Origin: UBA7672 sp041166025
GTDB lineage: Bacteria > Pseudomonadota > Alphaproteobacteria > Caulobacterales > Hyphomonadaceae
NCBI GenBank assembly: GCA_041166025.1
Contig: JBEAMJ010000097.1
Location: 1-64,000 of the forward strand
DNA length: 64,000 nucleotides
Direction: 5' to 3'
Part shown: positions 24,919 through 33,616 of the stretch, one piece after another
How positions within the stretch are numbered: position 1 is the stretch's first letter
Layout: each line of letters begins with the position of its first letter
Made by a program: the position numbers and the translations under genes
The notes under the pieces: generated by a model
The model's database searches: none
Told to the model about the DNA's origin: nothing
The model's input: the letters and a program-made list of their open reading frames with translations, nothing else

Positions 24919-25827
24919 ATGCCCCCGAACATGGGAATGAACGCAGAAACGCGCGCGGGATTGTTCGCCGCCATGGCCGCCTACGGCCTGTGGGGCTTCC
25001 TGCCGCTCTACTTCCAGCTCCTCGGCGACACGCCGCCGCTGGTCATCCTGGCGCATCGGATCGTCTGGTCGGCGCCCACGGCTCTGGTCCTGATTGTCGC
25101 GGCCGGAAAGTGGGGCGAGTTCGCAGGCGTCCTGCGTACGCCGCGCATGCTGCTCACCCTGCTTGGCTCCTCGATCGCCATTGCGGCCAACTGGACGATC
25201 TACATCTGGGCCGTCACCAATGAGCGCGTGCTCGAAGGCAGCCTCGGCTACTACATCAATCCCCTTATCGTCTTTCTCTTCGCCGCCCTGTTCTTCGGCG
25301 AGCGCTTCCGCCCGCTCCAGCTTCTCGCCGTCGGCATGGCCGCAGCCGGGGTGCTCAACCAGACGCTGGTCGTGGGCGAATTCCCCTGGGTCTCGCTCTC
25401 GCTGGCCTTTTCGTTCGCGATCTATGGCGCGATCCGCAAGACCACGGATATCGACAGCCGCATCGGCTTTGGCATGGAGGCGCTGCTGCTCTTCGCGCCC
25501 GCCCTCGCCTATCTTGTCTTTTTCCTGCCGCCGGGCGTTGCGGCCTTCGGCTCCGGCGAGCCCGTTTATGTCACGCTCCTGCTCCTGGCCGGACCGCTCA
25601 CCGCCACCCCGCTGATCCTCTTCGCCATCGGCGCCCGCAGGCTGCGGCTCTCCACTCTCGGCATCCTGCAATACATCGCCCCCAGCGTGCAGTTCGTGAT
25701 CGCCATCGCCATGGGCGAGCCGTTCACGCCGGGCCACGCCGTCACCTTCGGCCTGATCTGGACGGGGGTTCTTGTCTTCACCCTCGCCGGCCGCCGGCCG
25801 CGCCTCGTCGCGCCGGCCGCCGACTGA
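24919..25827 (+). CDS. rarD: RarD-type EamA transporter
   Basis: 302 residues with ten hydrophobic helices in two EamA repeats. RarD-group markers are GLFAAMAAYGLWGFLPLYF at the N-terminus, ILAHRIVWSAP, ANWTIYIWAVTNERVLEGSL, GYYINPLIVFLFAALFFGER and LSTLGILQYIAPSVQF. An inner-membrane drug/metabolite-type permease with unknown substrate. ATGs at 24919, 24931 and 24937 all lie before the conserved start. Followed by a strong hairpin. Confidence 0.9.
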   Translation: MPPNMGMNAETRAGLFAAMAAYGLWGFLPLYFQLLGDTPPLVILAHRIVWSAPTALVLIVAAGKWGEFAGVLRTPRMLLTLLGSSIAIAANWTIYIWAVTNERVLEGSLGYYINPLIVFLFAALFFGERFRPLQLLAVGMAAAGVLNQTLVVGEFPWVSLSLAFSFAIYGAIRKTTDIDSRIGFGMEALLLFAPALAYLVFFLPPGVAAFGSGEPVYVTLLLLAGPLTATPLILFAIGARRLRLSTLGILQYIAPSVQFVIAIAMGEPFTPGHAVTFGLIWTGVLVFTLAGRRPRLVAPAAD

Positions 25828-25835
25828 GAAGAAAA

Positions 25836-25864
25836 GTCCCCGCAGGACGCAATCCTGCGGGGAC
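25836..25864 (+). terminator. Hairpin terminator after rarD
   Basis: A perfect 12-base stem (GTCCCCGCAGGA with its complement) around a 5-base loop, nine bases after the rarD stop. The T-run is weak, so it may act as an intrinsic terminator or a 3'-end stabiliser. Confidence 0.75.
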
Positions 25865-26191
25865 GAGGGAGGTGATTTGCCATGCGAAGTCGCGGAGAGC
25901 GATTTCGCAGTCTTCTTCGCAAGTCCCGCGCCAGTCGGCAGCCGCCGGCCTTAACCCCAATTCTCCAGCATCTGTGCGCTGCGGGACGCTTGGCATTAAG
26001 GATTGTCTTAAGAATTAGGGCCGAGAATCATTGACTGGCACAGCCACGGGCATTTTTCGTACATCGCGGAAAAGCCAGTGGCCGGCTTCACGTGCAGGAA
26101 ACCCTGAACGTGGTCTACGCAAGGTGAAGGTCAGACCGCGGGGGCGGCGCGCTGCAGAGGCGCGGCAGGCGACCAGGGTTGAGGCAGGACA
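25865..26191 (+). other. Intergenic stretch with TTAA repeats
   Basis: About 330 bases between the rarD terminator and the Hpt-like gene, relatively AT-rich near 25980-26080. It holds TTAAGGATTGTCTTAA (25996-26011), two TTAA units 8 bases apart, close to but not exactly a CtrA box (N7), and another TTAACC at 25951. No gene seen. It probably carries the promoter of the Hpt-like gene. Confidence 0.35.
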
Positions 26192-26578
26192 ATGAGCGCA
26201 TCAGCAGATCCCATGCAGTCGCCCGAATGGGAAGAAGCGCGGCTTGCCTGGTACGAGCAGGCCCGCGCGCAGCTCGAGACCCTGCATCAGGCCATCAACG
26301 GGGCGACGCCTGGGGCCCTCGCGCTGGAAACCATCTACGCCCCCATGCACGACATGGCCGGCCTCGCGGGTGTCTTTGGCTACGACATGCTCGGCAAGAT
26401 TGCTCGCAGCCTGATCGAGACGCTGCGCAAGGGCCCAAATCCGCTCGATGCGCGCATGCTGATGGTTGCGAAGGCTCACCTCTCCGCGCTGGTCGCCCTC
26501 CACGCCAAGGATGTCCGTGGCGACGGCGGCCCGCAGGGTGTCGCCATTCTCTCGAAGCTGGCCAGCATCCACGCCTGA
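26192..26578 (+). CDS. Hpt-like phosphotransfer protein
   Basis: 128 residues, all helical. The core APMHDMAGLAGVFGYDMLGK matches small alphaproteobacterial Hpt-like proteins (AHDIKGQG...FGY pattern), with His 53 as the candidate phosphorylated residue. Then SLIETLRKGPNPLDARMLMV and AKAHLSALVALHAKD, a helical hairpin typical of the group. It probably receives or blocks phosphate in a two-component relay. No kinase or regulator is adjacent. GGCAGG precedes the ATG. Confidence 0.65.
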   Translation: MSASADPMQSPEWEEARLAWYEQARAQLETLHQAINGATPGALALETIYAPMHDMAGLAGVFGYDMLGKIARSLIETLRKGPNPLDARMLMVAKAHLSALVALHAKDVRGDGGPQGVAILSKLASIHA

Positions 26579-26648
26579 TCGGGCTGACTCGACTCGCCCC
26601 TCTCCCTGCGGTCAAAACAGGACCGGCCTGAGCTTGGCAGGGACGTGC

Positions 26649-27368
26649 ATGACGGGATTGATCCAGTTCGCGATCGGCGACGTGCACGGCGAAGCTTCGA
26701 AGCTCGCCGTCCTCCACGAGGCCATTCTCGACCACATTGCGTTCGAGAAACTGCCGGCGCGCATCATCCATCTCGGCGACTATGTCGATCGGGGGCCCGA
26801 CAGCCGCGGCGTGATCGAGCGCGTGATGGCGCTCGAAGCGAGGTTCGAGGCAAGCATGACCATCGAGGTCATCTCGCTGATGGGCAATCACGAGCAGATG
26901 ATGCTCAAGGCCTACGACTCGGCGGATGACGGCGGCACATGGTGGTCGCAAGGCGGCGCCGAAGCCGCCGGCAGTTACGCGTCCGATGGCCTTGCCGGCG
27001 CAAATTGGCGCGAGACAGTCCCGCGCGAACACATCGCCTGGCTGCGCCAGCTGAAGTCGGTCTTTCGCGATGAGGCCCGCCGGATGGTTTTCGTTCACGC
27101 GGGCATCGATCCCGTGGCGTTTCCGGAATGCTCCGATGGCGTGAGGCTCTGGACGCGATCCAGCAGCTTCTTCGACCGGGAACGCTGGCCGCAACGCGCC
27201 GCGCTCCAGGACCTCCTGGTGATCCATGGGCATACGCCCAGAAGCCATGCACCCGAAATCTTCTCGCACCGGATCAACATTGATACCGGCGCCTGCTTTG
27301 GCGGCCCCCTGACGGCCGTGGTGCTCAAGGACGGCGAGCAGCCGAGCTTCATCTGTGCCGGCGGCTAG
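26649..27368 (+). CDS. PPP-family serine/threonine protein phosphatase
   Basis: 239 residues from ATG 26649; an upstream extension is non-conserved. Metallophosphoesterase with the full PPP signature: FAIGDVHGE, HLGDYVDRGPDSRGVIE, LMGNHEQMML, FVHAGIDP and VIHGHTP. These residues bind two metal ions and remove phosphate from Ser/Thr residues or from dinucleotide polyphosphates. Cytoplasmic. It starts 70 bases after the Hpt-like gene on the same strand, so co-transcription is possible. Confidence 0.9.
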   Translation: MTGLIQFAIGDVHGEASKLAVLHEAILDHIAFEKLPARIIHLGDYVDRGPDSRGVIERVMALEARFEASMTIEVISLMGNHEQMMLKAYDSADDGGTWWSQGGAEAAGSYASDGLAGANWRETVPREHIAWLRQLKSVFRDEARRMVFVHAGIDPVAFPECSDGVRLWTRSSSFFDRERWPQRAALQDLLVIHGHTPRSHAPEIFSHRINIDTGACFGGPLTAVVLKDGEQPSFICAGG

Positions 27369-28477
27369 AGACAGCCGTACAGCGCCGCAATCAATCGCGA
27401 GCGGCGGGCATCCTCCAGCAGATGCGTGCCCTGCCTGTTCATGATGTAGGCTGCGGCCAGCCCCGTCGCCGGGTCGCCGAACGCGCCAGATCCGCCCCAG
27501 CCCGAATGGCACAGCGTCTCGGGATTGGGGCCATAGATCAGCGGCAGGTTGCGCATGACGCCGGCGCCGAAACCGACCCGCCCGGGCAGAACACGGTCCT
27601 CGCCCGCCACCCGCTCACGCGTCAGCTCCTCCCACGTCGCCGGCGCGATCACGCGTGTCTCACCGATCCGCCCTCTCTGCGCGAAAGCGGAATAGAGCCG
27701 CGCCATCGCCGGCGCCGTCGCATGTCCGTTGGCGGAGGGAATCTCCGCCATGCGCCACTCCGTCGTGCCGCGCGGCGCCGCCGCCCACGGCGTCAGGAAG
27801 GCGGCGCGCGTCTCGGCATTGGCATGCGGAAACTGCGCAGGCGCCTTTGGCTTGAGGATCTCGGCGCAGCGCCCGTGCTCGCTTTCCGGCAGGCCGATCC
27901 AGAAATCGAGCCCGAGGGGTGCACACACATCCTCGCGCAGGATCCTCCCCAGCGAGCGCCGCGAGACGCGCCGCACAAGTTCGCTCGCGATATAGCCCCA
28001 GGTCAGCGGATGATAGCCCGAGCCCTCGCCGCGCGCCCACATCGGCCTGAGCTTTGCCAGCTCCACCGCCAGCCCCGGGGGATCGAGCCACAGCTTCGGA
28101 TCGATTGCGTCGGGAAAGCCCGGCACGCCGGCCTGGTGCGACAGCGCCTCGGCGAGCGTGTGTCGTTTGCCGTGCGCCCCGAATTCGGGCCAATAGTCTG
28201 CAACCGGCGCGTCGTAATCGAGCAGCCCCCGCTCAACCAGCATGGCGATGACCAGCGCGGCCACCGGCTTGGTCGACGAATAGACCGGGCACAGCGTCCG
28301 CCCGTTCCACACAACAGTCTCCGCACGATCCGCAAACCCGCCGCGCAGGTCGACAATCAGCTCATCTCCCAGCCACGCCGCGAAGCACGCGCCGTGCTCG
28401 AGGCCCTCAGAAAAATTCTGCTCGAAAGCCGCGCGCACAGGCTCGAACCCGGCAGCGGTGAATCCGGAAATGCTCAT
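27365..28477 (-). CDS. Serine hydrolase of the beta-lactamase/esterase (EstB-like) family
   Basis: 370 residues. Class C beta-lactamase-like fold with the nucleophile motif SSTK (in CPVYSSTKPVAAL), the expected Tyr in the YHPLTWGYIASELVRR segment, and a C-terminal HSGWGGSGAFGDP loop in place of KTG. No signal peptide, so probably a cytoplasmic esterase and not a penicillin-degrading enzyme. The stop overlaps the convergent phosphatase stop by 4 bases. Natural ester substrate unknown. Confidence 0.88.
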   Translation of the reverse strand: MSISGFTAAGFEPVRAAFEQNFSEGLEHGACFAAWLGDELIVDLRGGFADRAETVVWNGRTLCPVYSSTKPVAALVIAMLVERGLLDYDAPVADYWPEFGAHGKRHTLAEALSHQAGVPGFPDAIDPKLWLDPPGLAVELAKLRPMWARGEGSGYHPLTWGYIASELVRRVSRRSLGRILREDVCAPLGLDFWIGLPESEHGRCAEILKPKAPAQFPHANAETRAAFLTPWAAAPRGTTEWRMAEIPSANGHATAPAMARLYSAFAQRGRIGETRVIAPATWEELTRERVAGEDRVLPGRVGFGAGVMRNLPLIYGPNPETLCHSGWGGSGAFGDPATGLAAAYIMNRQGTHLLEDARRSRLIAALYGCL

Positions 28478-28536
28478 GGCTCTGACATCTTCCGCGAACA
28501 GTTGCGCGTCAACCTCATCGCGCGCATTCTTGCCCC

Positions 28537-28998
28537 ATGATCGAGATCAACGGCATAGCGCATATCCAGATCACGGCGGGCCGTTACGATATCGCGCGCG
28601 CCTTCTACATGCAGCTGCTGCCTTTTCTTGGCCTGAAACAGGTGCTCGACAATGACTACGGATACTACTGCGTCGGCGGACGCACCGGCGTCCTGATCTC
28701 CAGGCCCGCGCCCGAGCACGAGGGCGAACGCTTCGTGCAGACACGGGTCGGCCTTCACCATGTCTGTTTCCGCGCGCGCTCGCGCGAAGACATCGACAGG
28801 GTGCACGAGCTGGTGAAGAGCCTCGGCGCGCCCATCATTCGTGCGCCGCAGGAGGATGGCTGGGCCCCCGGCTACTACTCCATCCTGTTCGAGGATCCCG
28901 ACGGCGTCCGGCTCGAGATCAATCACGTACCCGGCAAGGGCGTTTTTGATACCGAGGAAAAAGCCGTGAACCCGGTCTACCCTCGCTCGCGCCCCTGA
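28537..28998 (+). CDS. VOC-family (glyoxalase/dioxygenase-like) protein
   Basis: 153 residues, a single VOC domain starting EINGIAHIQITAGRYDIAR and ending FEDPDGVRLEINHVPGKG. Metal-ligand candidates are His in IAHI, His in GLHHVCF and Glu in LEINH, so metal binding is intact. Cytoplasmic; substrate unknown. Its 3' end overlaps the convergent pyridoxal kinase gene by 22 bases. Confidence 0.85.
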   Translation: MIEINGIAHIQITAGRYDIARAFYMQLLPFLGLKQVLDNDYGYYCVGGRTGVLISRPAPEHEGERFVQTRVGLHHVCFRARSREDIDRVHELVKSLGAPIIRAPQEDGWAPGYYSILFEDPDGVRLEINHVPGKGVFDTEEKAVNPVYPRSRP

Positions 28999-29840
28999 TC
29001 GCCGTCGAGCGGAATGACGAAGCCGCTTTCCCGCGGATCGCCGAGGAATGGACTGCACGCCGCGAGCGGCAGCTCCGGCGCCTTCCACACCGCCGCCATC
29101 GCCAGCACCGTCTCCACCGTCCATATCGCGCGGTGAAGGCTCTGGCGCGCGTCTGCGCCATTCACGCGGTTCCCGAGAAAGGACAGATGGAAAAGATCGC
29201 CCGTGCCCTTGGGCGCCACGCCCTTCACCGGATCCGACGCCGCAGCATAGCGTGCCCCGTCCGAGACCAGCGCATTGGCGATACGGTTGCGGAAAGGAAC
29301 CGAGCTTACCAGCCAGTTGCCGCCGGCCGCTTCGGCCGTCTCGATCACATCGGCGAGGCTATCAGCCGGACCCACAAGACGTTCGAACTCCCAATGATTG
29401 CAGGCGACCAGACTGGCGCGCGGAACGAGAAGCTCGGCCTGCGCCCACGCCGTTTCCTCGCGCACGAAAAGGCCCTTGTCACGGTCGCCCATCACCGGAT
29501 CGACCATCACCATCGGCGCCTGTGCCGCGGTGCGCGCCGCCCGCACCGCATCGATCGCCTTCGCCGCCACCTCGACCTGGTCGGGCGTTGCAAAGTAGCC
29601 GGTGAGCACCGCATCGCACATTGCGAACAGCCCGTTGGCTGCCACGCCATCGAGCATGTCCTGCATCGTGTCTGCTGCAACCGGCTCGCCGCCGGGACGG
29701 CCCCATCCCGGATGCCGCCCGAACAGCGTCGTTGGCACAAGGACAGGATCGACCTTCAACGGCCCCAGCACATAGGGCGCTATGCCTCCACCGACCCGGC
29801 TGGCGGCGACGTACGATGAAATGACGAGAACAAGAGGCAT
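28977..29840 (-). CDS. pdxY: Pyridoxal kinase
   Basis: 287 residues, PfkB/ribokinase-fold kinase phosphorylating pyridoxal to PLP in the vitamin B6 salvage pathway. Features are VISSYVAASRVGG near the N-terminus, TTLFGRHPGWG, VMVDPVMGDRDKGLFV, CNHWEFERLVG and the catalytic GTGD motif in APKGTGDLFHLSFLG. Length is normal. PdxY is named for the single-substrate branch; PdxK is the alternative. Confidence 0.88.
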   Translation of the reverse strand: MPLVLVISSYVAASRVGGGIAPYVLGPLKVDPVLVPTTLFGRHPGWGRPGGEPVAADTMQDMLDGVAANGLFAMCDAVLTGYFATPDQVEVAAKAIDAVRAARTAAQAPMVMVDPVMGDRDKGLFVREETAWAQAELLVPRASLVACNHWEFERLVGPADSLADVIETAEAAGGNWLVSSVPFRNRIANALVSDGARYAAASDPVKGVAPKGTGDLFHLSFLGNRVNGADARQSLHRAIWTVETVLAMAAVWKAPELPLAACSPFLGDPRESGFVIPLDGDQGRERG

Positions 29841-29972
29841 GGCTGACCGGATGCGTAGACGCTGCGCGGCCTCAGCTTACCTCACCCGCAAGCCCACTCC
29901 AGAGCAAATGGCCAGCTTGATCTTGGCGCGCCCCTCCTTCATCACCACGCCGTCCAGTTCCAGAGGCCGCCC

Positions 29973-30857
29973 ATGTCCGCCATCCGCCCCCGCCGTTCGG
30001 TCCTTTACATGCCCGGCGCCAATGAGCGCGCGCTGGAGAAGGCAAAGACCCTTCCCGCCGATTCGCTGATCCTCGACCTTGAGGACGCCGTTGCTCCCGA
30101 GGCCAAGATCGAAGCGCGTGAGCGCGTCTGCAATGTGGTGAAAGCGGGGGGCTATGGCCCTCGCGAACTCATCATCCGGATCAACGGCCAGGATACCGAA
30201 TGGGGCAAGGCCGATCTCCGCGCCGCCGTGCAGGCTGGCCCCGACGCCATCCTCGCGCCCAAGGTCACCAATGCCGAGGATGTCCGCTGGCTCGACGAGG
30301 CGATCTCGGAGGCTGGCGGCGCCACCGAGCCGCGTCTCTGGGTGATGATCGAGACGCCGCTTGCCATCCTCAACATCCACGAGATCGCCGCCGCCTCGCG
30401 CTCAACGCGCCTGTCAGGCTTCGTCATGGGCACGAACGACCTCATCAAGGATTTCCGCGCCGAGCCCATGCCGGGCCGCGAGAACCTCGCAACCAGCCTT
30501 GCCCTGACCATTGCCGCTGGGCGCGCGTTCGATCTTCTTGTCTTCGACGGCGTCTACAACGACATCGCCAACGCAGAGGGTTTCGCAGCAGAAGCCAGAC
30601 AGGGCCGCGCCTTCGGCTTCGACGGCAAGACGCTGATCCACCCCTCACAGGTCGACCCCTGCAATGCCATCTTCGCCCCCGCCGCCGAGGCCGTGCAGCA
30701 GGCCCGCGACGTCATCGCCGCCTTCGCCGACCCGGCCAATGCCGGAAAGGGCGTCCTGAAGGTCAACGGCAGGATGACCGAGCTGCTCCATCTCGTGCAG
30801 GCCAAGCGCACTGTGGCGGTGGCTGAGGCGATTGCGCAGAAAGAGGCCGCCCAATGA
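29973..30857 (+). CDS. CoA ester lyase (malyl-CoA lyase/thioesterase family)
   Basis: 294 residues of the HpcH/HpaI aldolase, citrate-lyase-beta-like family. Features are RRSVLYMPGANERALEKAK, the metal-binding LILDLEDAVAP, LIIRINGQDT, LWVMIETPLAILN, GFVMGTNDLIKD and KTLIHPSQVDPCN. Related enzymes cleave beta-methylmalyl-CoA or malyl-CoA, or hydrolyse malyl-CoA (Mcl1/Mcl2). The ATGA overlap with the mesaconyl-CoA-hydratase-type gene supports a role in the ethylmalonyl-CoA pathway of C2 assimilation. Whether it is lyase or thioesterase is not clear from sequence. Confidence 0.88.
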   Translation: MSAIRPRRSVLYMPGANERALEKAKTLPADSLILDLEDAVAPEAKIEARERVCNVVKAGGYGPRELIIRINGQDTEWGKADLRAAVQAGPDAILAPKVTNAEDVRWLDEAISEAGGATEPRLWVMIETPLAILNIHEIAAASRSTRLSGFVMGTNDLIKDFRAEPMPGRENLATSLALTIAAGRAFDLLVFDGVYNDIANAEGFAAEARQGRAFGFDGKTLIHPSQVDPCNAIFAPAAEAVQQARDVIAAFADPANAGKGVLKVNGRMTELLHLVQAKRTVAVAEAIAQKEAAQ

Positions 30858-31903
30858 CCCTCAAATCCGATCCCGGCAATTTCTTCGAGGACTTCGTCGT
30901 CGGCGATGAGCTGGTGCATGCAACGCCCCGCACCATCACCGAGGCGGACGCGGCCATCTATACCGGCCTGACCGGTTCGCGCTACGCGCTCTACTCCGCC
31001 GACACCTTCGCACAGGACATCGGCCTCGAGGGCGCGCCAATCGATCCCTTGCTCGCCTTCCATGTCGTGTTCGGCAAAACCGTGCCGGACATCTCCCTCA
31101 ATGCGGTCGCGAACCTCGGCTATGCTGACGGCCGCTTCCTGGCGCCGGTCTATCCCGGCGACACGCTGCGCGCCGTTTCCGAGGTCATTGGGGTGAAGGA
31201 AAACTCCAACGGCCAGACCGGGGTCGTTTACATCCGCACCCATGGCTACAACCAGGAAGACGTGGAAGTGCTGAGCTATGTGCGCTGGGTGATGGTCAAC
31301 AAGAAGGACCATTCTCGCCCAGCGCCCGAGACCGTCGTCCCGCAGCTTCCGAAAGCTGTCGATCCGCGCGGCCTGCCGCGCCGCCGCTGGACGCTTGAAG
31401 CCTACGATTTCACACTCGCGGGCTCACCCTTCGGTTACGAAGACTACGAGATCGGCGAGAAGATCGACCATATCGACGGCGTCACCGTGGAAGAGGCCGA
31501 GCACCAGATCGCCACGCGCCTCTACCAGAACACGGCGAAGGTCCATTTCAACCAGTACGCACAGCGCCAGACTCCGCGCGGCAAGCGCCTCATCTATGGC
31601 GGCGTCGTCATCTCTCTGGCGCGCTCCATCGCCTTCAATGGCCTCGCCAACGCCGCCGAGATCATCGCCATCAACGCGGGCAGCCATGTGAACCCGCTGG
31701 GCTCGGGCGACACGGTGTTCGCCTGGTCGGAGGTGCTCGACAAGGCCGACTTGGGCGACGGCCTCGGCGCCGTGCGCCTGCGCCTCGTCGCCACGCGAAA
31801 CCTGCCCTGCGCCGAGTTTCCCTACAAGGACGCGGATGGCAAATACCTCGCCGAGGTGATCCTCGACTTCGACTACTGGGCGGCCATTCCCAAACGGGGG
31901 TAG
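30854..31903 (+). CDS. mch: Mesaconyl-CoA hydratase-like double-hotdog MaoC protein
   Basis: 349 residues with two hotdog domains. The stretch LLAFHVVFGKTVPDISLNAV followed by ANLGYADGRF is diagnostic of beta-methylmalyl-CoA dehydratase (mesaconyl-CoA hydratase). So is KENSNGQTGVVYIRTHGYNQ followed by VLSYVRWVMV. The C-terminal half has YGGVVISLARSIAFNGLANA. It would interconvert mesaconyl-CoA and beta-methylmalyl-CoA, the substrate of the lyase encoded just upstream with a 4-base overlap. Ethylmalonyl-CoA pathway use is inferred from these two genes only. Confidence 0.9.
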   Translation: MTLKSDPGNFFEDFVVGDELVHATPRTITEADAAIYTGLTGSRYALYSADTFAQDIGLEGAPIDPLLAFHVVFGKTVPDISLNAVANLGYADGRFLAPVYPGDTLRAVSEVIGVKENSNGQTGVVYIRTHGYNQEDVEVLSYVRWVMVNKKDHSRPAPETVVPQLPKAVDPRGLPRRRWTLEAYDFTLAGSPFGYEDYEIGEKIDHIDGVTVEEAEHQIATRLYQNTAKVHFNQYAQRQTPRGKRLIYGGVVISLARSIAFNGLANAAEIIAINAGSHVNPLGSGDTVFAWSEVLDKADLGDGLGAVRLRLVATRNLPCAEFPYKDADGKYLAEVILDFDYWAAIPKRG

Positions 31904-31922
31904 GCCTTCCTACATAGGTCCA

Positions 31923-32351
31923 ATGTCCATCGCCGACTTCCCGCAGTTCGCCGCCGCCTGGGCCATCCTGTTCTCGGTGGTGATCCGCTGGCTGCGCTCG
32001 GGCGCGTCGTGGGACGCCGTCGAGGAAGGGCGCGCCGGCGCCAACGAGCTGCGCGAGCTCACAGGCATTCTCGACTATGACAAGCTGCAGGAAACCTTCG
32101 GCCCGCCGCGCCTCGAAGATGGCGCGTTCCGCGTCACACGTCGCGACGTGCTGCGCGAACGCACCGGGCTTGGCTATCTCTTCGGCGATCGTATCCTCGA
32201 TGGCGGCTCGGCCCTCATCGCCATCGCAACGCTGCTCCCGCTCTGGCCGACCTGGGGCACGCGCTGGTGGCTCGACACGCTGCTCGCGTTCGCAAGCATC
32301 TACCAGGTTGCCGGCTGGATCGCATCGATGCGACTGGTCAGGCAGCGCTAG
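31923..32351 (+). CDS. Small membrane protein of unknown function
   Basis: 142 residues with an N-terminal hydrophobic helix (QFAAAWAILFSVVIRWL) and two further C-terminal helices (ALIAIATLLPLWPTW and TLLAFASIYQVAGWIASM). Between them is a charged soluble segment (WDAVEEGRAGANELRELTG). No domain recognised. It follows mch after 19 bases and may be part of that transcript. Its last 4 bases overlap the convergent amidotransferase gene. Confidence 0.65.
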   Translation: MSIADFPQFAAAWAILFSVVIRWLRSGASWDAVEEGRAGANELRELTGILDYDKLQETFGPPRLEDGAFRVTRRDVLRERTGLGYLFGDRILDGGSALIAIATLLPLWPTWGTRWWLDTLLAFASIYQVAGWIASMRLVRQR

Positions 32352-33058
32352 CGAACACCCCGCAGGAAGCTCGCCATCCACTGCCCGACGCGCGCATTGT
32401 CGTGCGCCCGGCCCAGCGATGCGATCGCGCCGTCGACCTGCGCATCCGACAGCCGCCCCCGCCGCGCCGCATAGAGCGCCGCCACAAAGTCATCCTCAAA
32501 CTCCGGATGCCCCTGCAGGCTCATCACCGGCGCCTGGGCGTAGGCCAGCATCGCGTGCTCCGTATGAGCGGACCTTGCCAGCGTCACCGCCCCCTCCGGC
32601 GGCGTGATCACCTGGTCCTGATGGCTCACCGCCAGCGACACGCTCGCACCGGCGCCCGCCATCCACGGCCGATGCTGCAACAACTGGTATGTGTGTCGGC
32701 CCACACCCCAGCCTTTCTCCGACTTGCGGACATCCCCGCCCATCGCATCGGCGATGATCTGATGGCCGAAGCACACGCCCACCATCGGCGTCTCAACCGC
32801 AAACGCTGCGCGCACAAACCTGCGCAGCGGCTCCATCCAGGGCGTTGCGTCATAAACGCCCGCGGGCGATCCGGTGATCAGCACGCCCTCGCACGCAGCC
32901 GCGTCCGGCAGGGCCTCGCCCTCGACCAGCGACACCGTCTCGAATCTCAGCCCGGCATCCGCCGCCGACAGCAACGCCTCGAACATCCGCGGATAGCGCG
33001 GGAAATCCTCGCTCAGCCGGCCGGGCGCGCGCCCCGTCTCGATAATGGTCACCTTCAT
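32348..33058 (-). CDS. Class I glutamine amidotransferase (GMP-synthase-like)
   Basis: 236 residues, stand-alone GATase1 domain. Catalytic Cys in MVGVCFGHQIIADAMGG; oxyanion segment GVLITGSPAGVYD; His/Glu partners in SLQGHPEFEDDF. Such proteins hydrolyse glutamine or gamma-glutamyl compounds, and some degrade gamma-glutamyl polyamines. Cytoplasmic; substrate unknown. Divergent from the sdh operon. Confidence 0.85.
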   Translation of the reverse strand: MKVTIIETGRAPGRLSEDFPRYPRMFEALLSAADAGLRFETVSLVEGEALPDAAACEGVLITGSPAGVYDATPWMEPLRRFVRAAFAVETPMVGVCFGHQIIADAMGGDVRKSEKGWGVGRHTYQLLQHRPWMAGAGASVSLAVSHQDQVITPPEGAVTLARSAHTEHAMLAYAQAPVMSLQGHPEFEDDFVAALYAARRGRLSDAQVDGAIASLGRAHDNARVGQWMASFLRGVR

Positions 33059-33112
33059 GCGAGGCTCAATAAGCCCTTTTGCGCCAAGGCCAAAGCGCCG
33101 CGTCCCGGCGCG

Positions 33113-33140
33113 TTGACAGCACGCAAACCCGGTCTAATAC
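33113..33140 (+). promoter_or_regulatory. Sigma-70-type promoter of the sdh operon
   Basis: TTGACA at 33113-33118 and TAATAC at 33135-33140 with a 16-base spacer, about 48 bases before the sdhC ATG. It is the best consensus promoter I noticed in the window and suits strong housekeeping expression of succinate dehydrogenase. Confidence 0.7.
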
Positions 33141-33187
33141 CGGTGCGGGCGCAGCAGGCCTGCGCCACGGCGAAAGGGCGATCCCTC

Positions 33188-33616
33188 ATGTCCAGCTGGA
33201 CCGACAAGCGGCCGATGTCGCCCCACGTGCAGGTGTGGAAATGGCACCTGACCATGGCCTCCTCCATCCTTCACCGCTTCACCGGCATCGGCAACTATAT
33301 CGGCATTGTCCTGGTCATCGCCTGGCTGTTTGCCACCGCCGTGGGTCCTGATCTCTACGAACCGCTTGCCGGCCTCATCGGCTCGATCTGGGGCCAGCTG
33401 ATCCTGTTCGGCTTTACCCTGTCGGTCTCATACCACCTGCTCAACGGCCTGCGTCATCTCGTGATGGATGCAGGCCAGGGGTATACGCCGAAACTTGCCA
33501 GCCTGACCGCAGGCCTCGTCATCGTGCTGGCGGCGGTCATGGCTGTCGCGATCTGGCTCCTCGCCGGACTCGTGCCCGGCGTCGACCCCCTCAACATGAC
33601 GGGCGCAGCATCATGA
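33188..33616 (+). CDS. sdhC: Succinate dehydrogenase cytochrome b556 subunit
   Basis: 142 residues, three transmembrane helices. Membrane anchor of complex II that binds haem b and ubiquinone. The family signature SILHRFTGIGNYIG gives the quinone-site Ser/Arg, and SYHLLNGLRHLVMD holds the haem-ligand His. It starts at ATG 33188 (MSSWTDKRPMSPHVQVWKW, typical alphaproteobacterial start). A 4-base ATGA overlap links it to sdhD. Confidence 0.95.
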   Translation: MSSWTDKRPMSPHVQVWKWHLTMASSILHRFTGIGNYIGIVLVIAWLFATAVGPDLYEPLAGLIGSIWGQLILFGFTLSVSYHLLNGLRHLVMDAGQGYTPKLASLTAGLVIVLAAVMAVAIWLLAGLVPGVDPLNMTGAAS

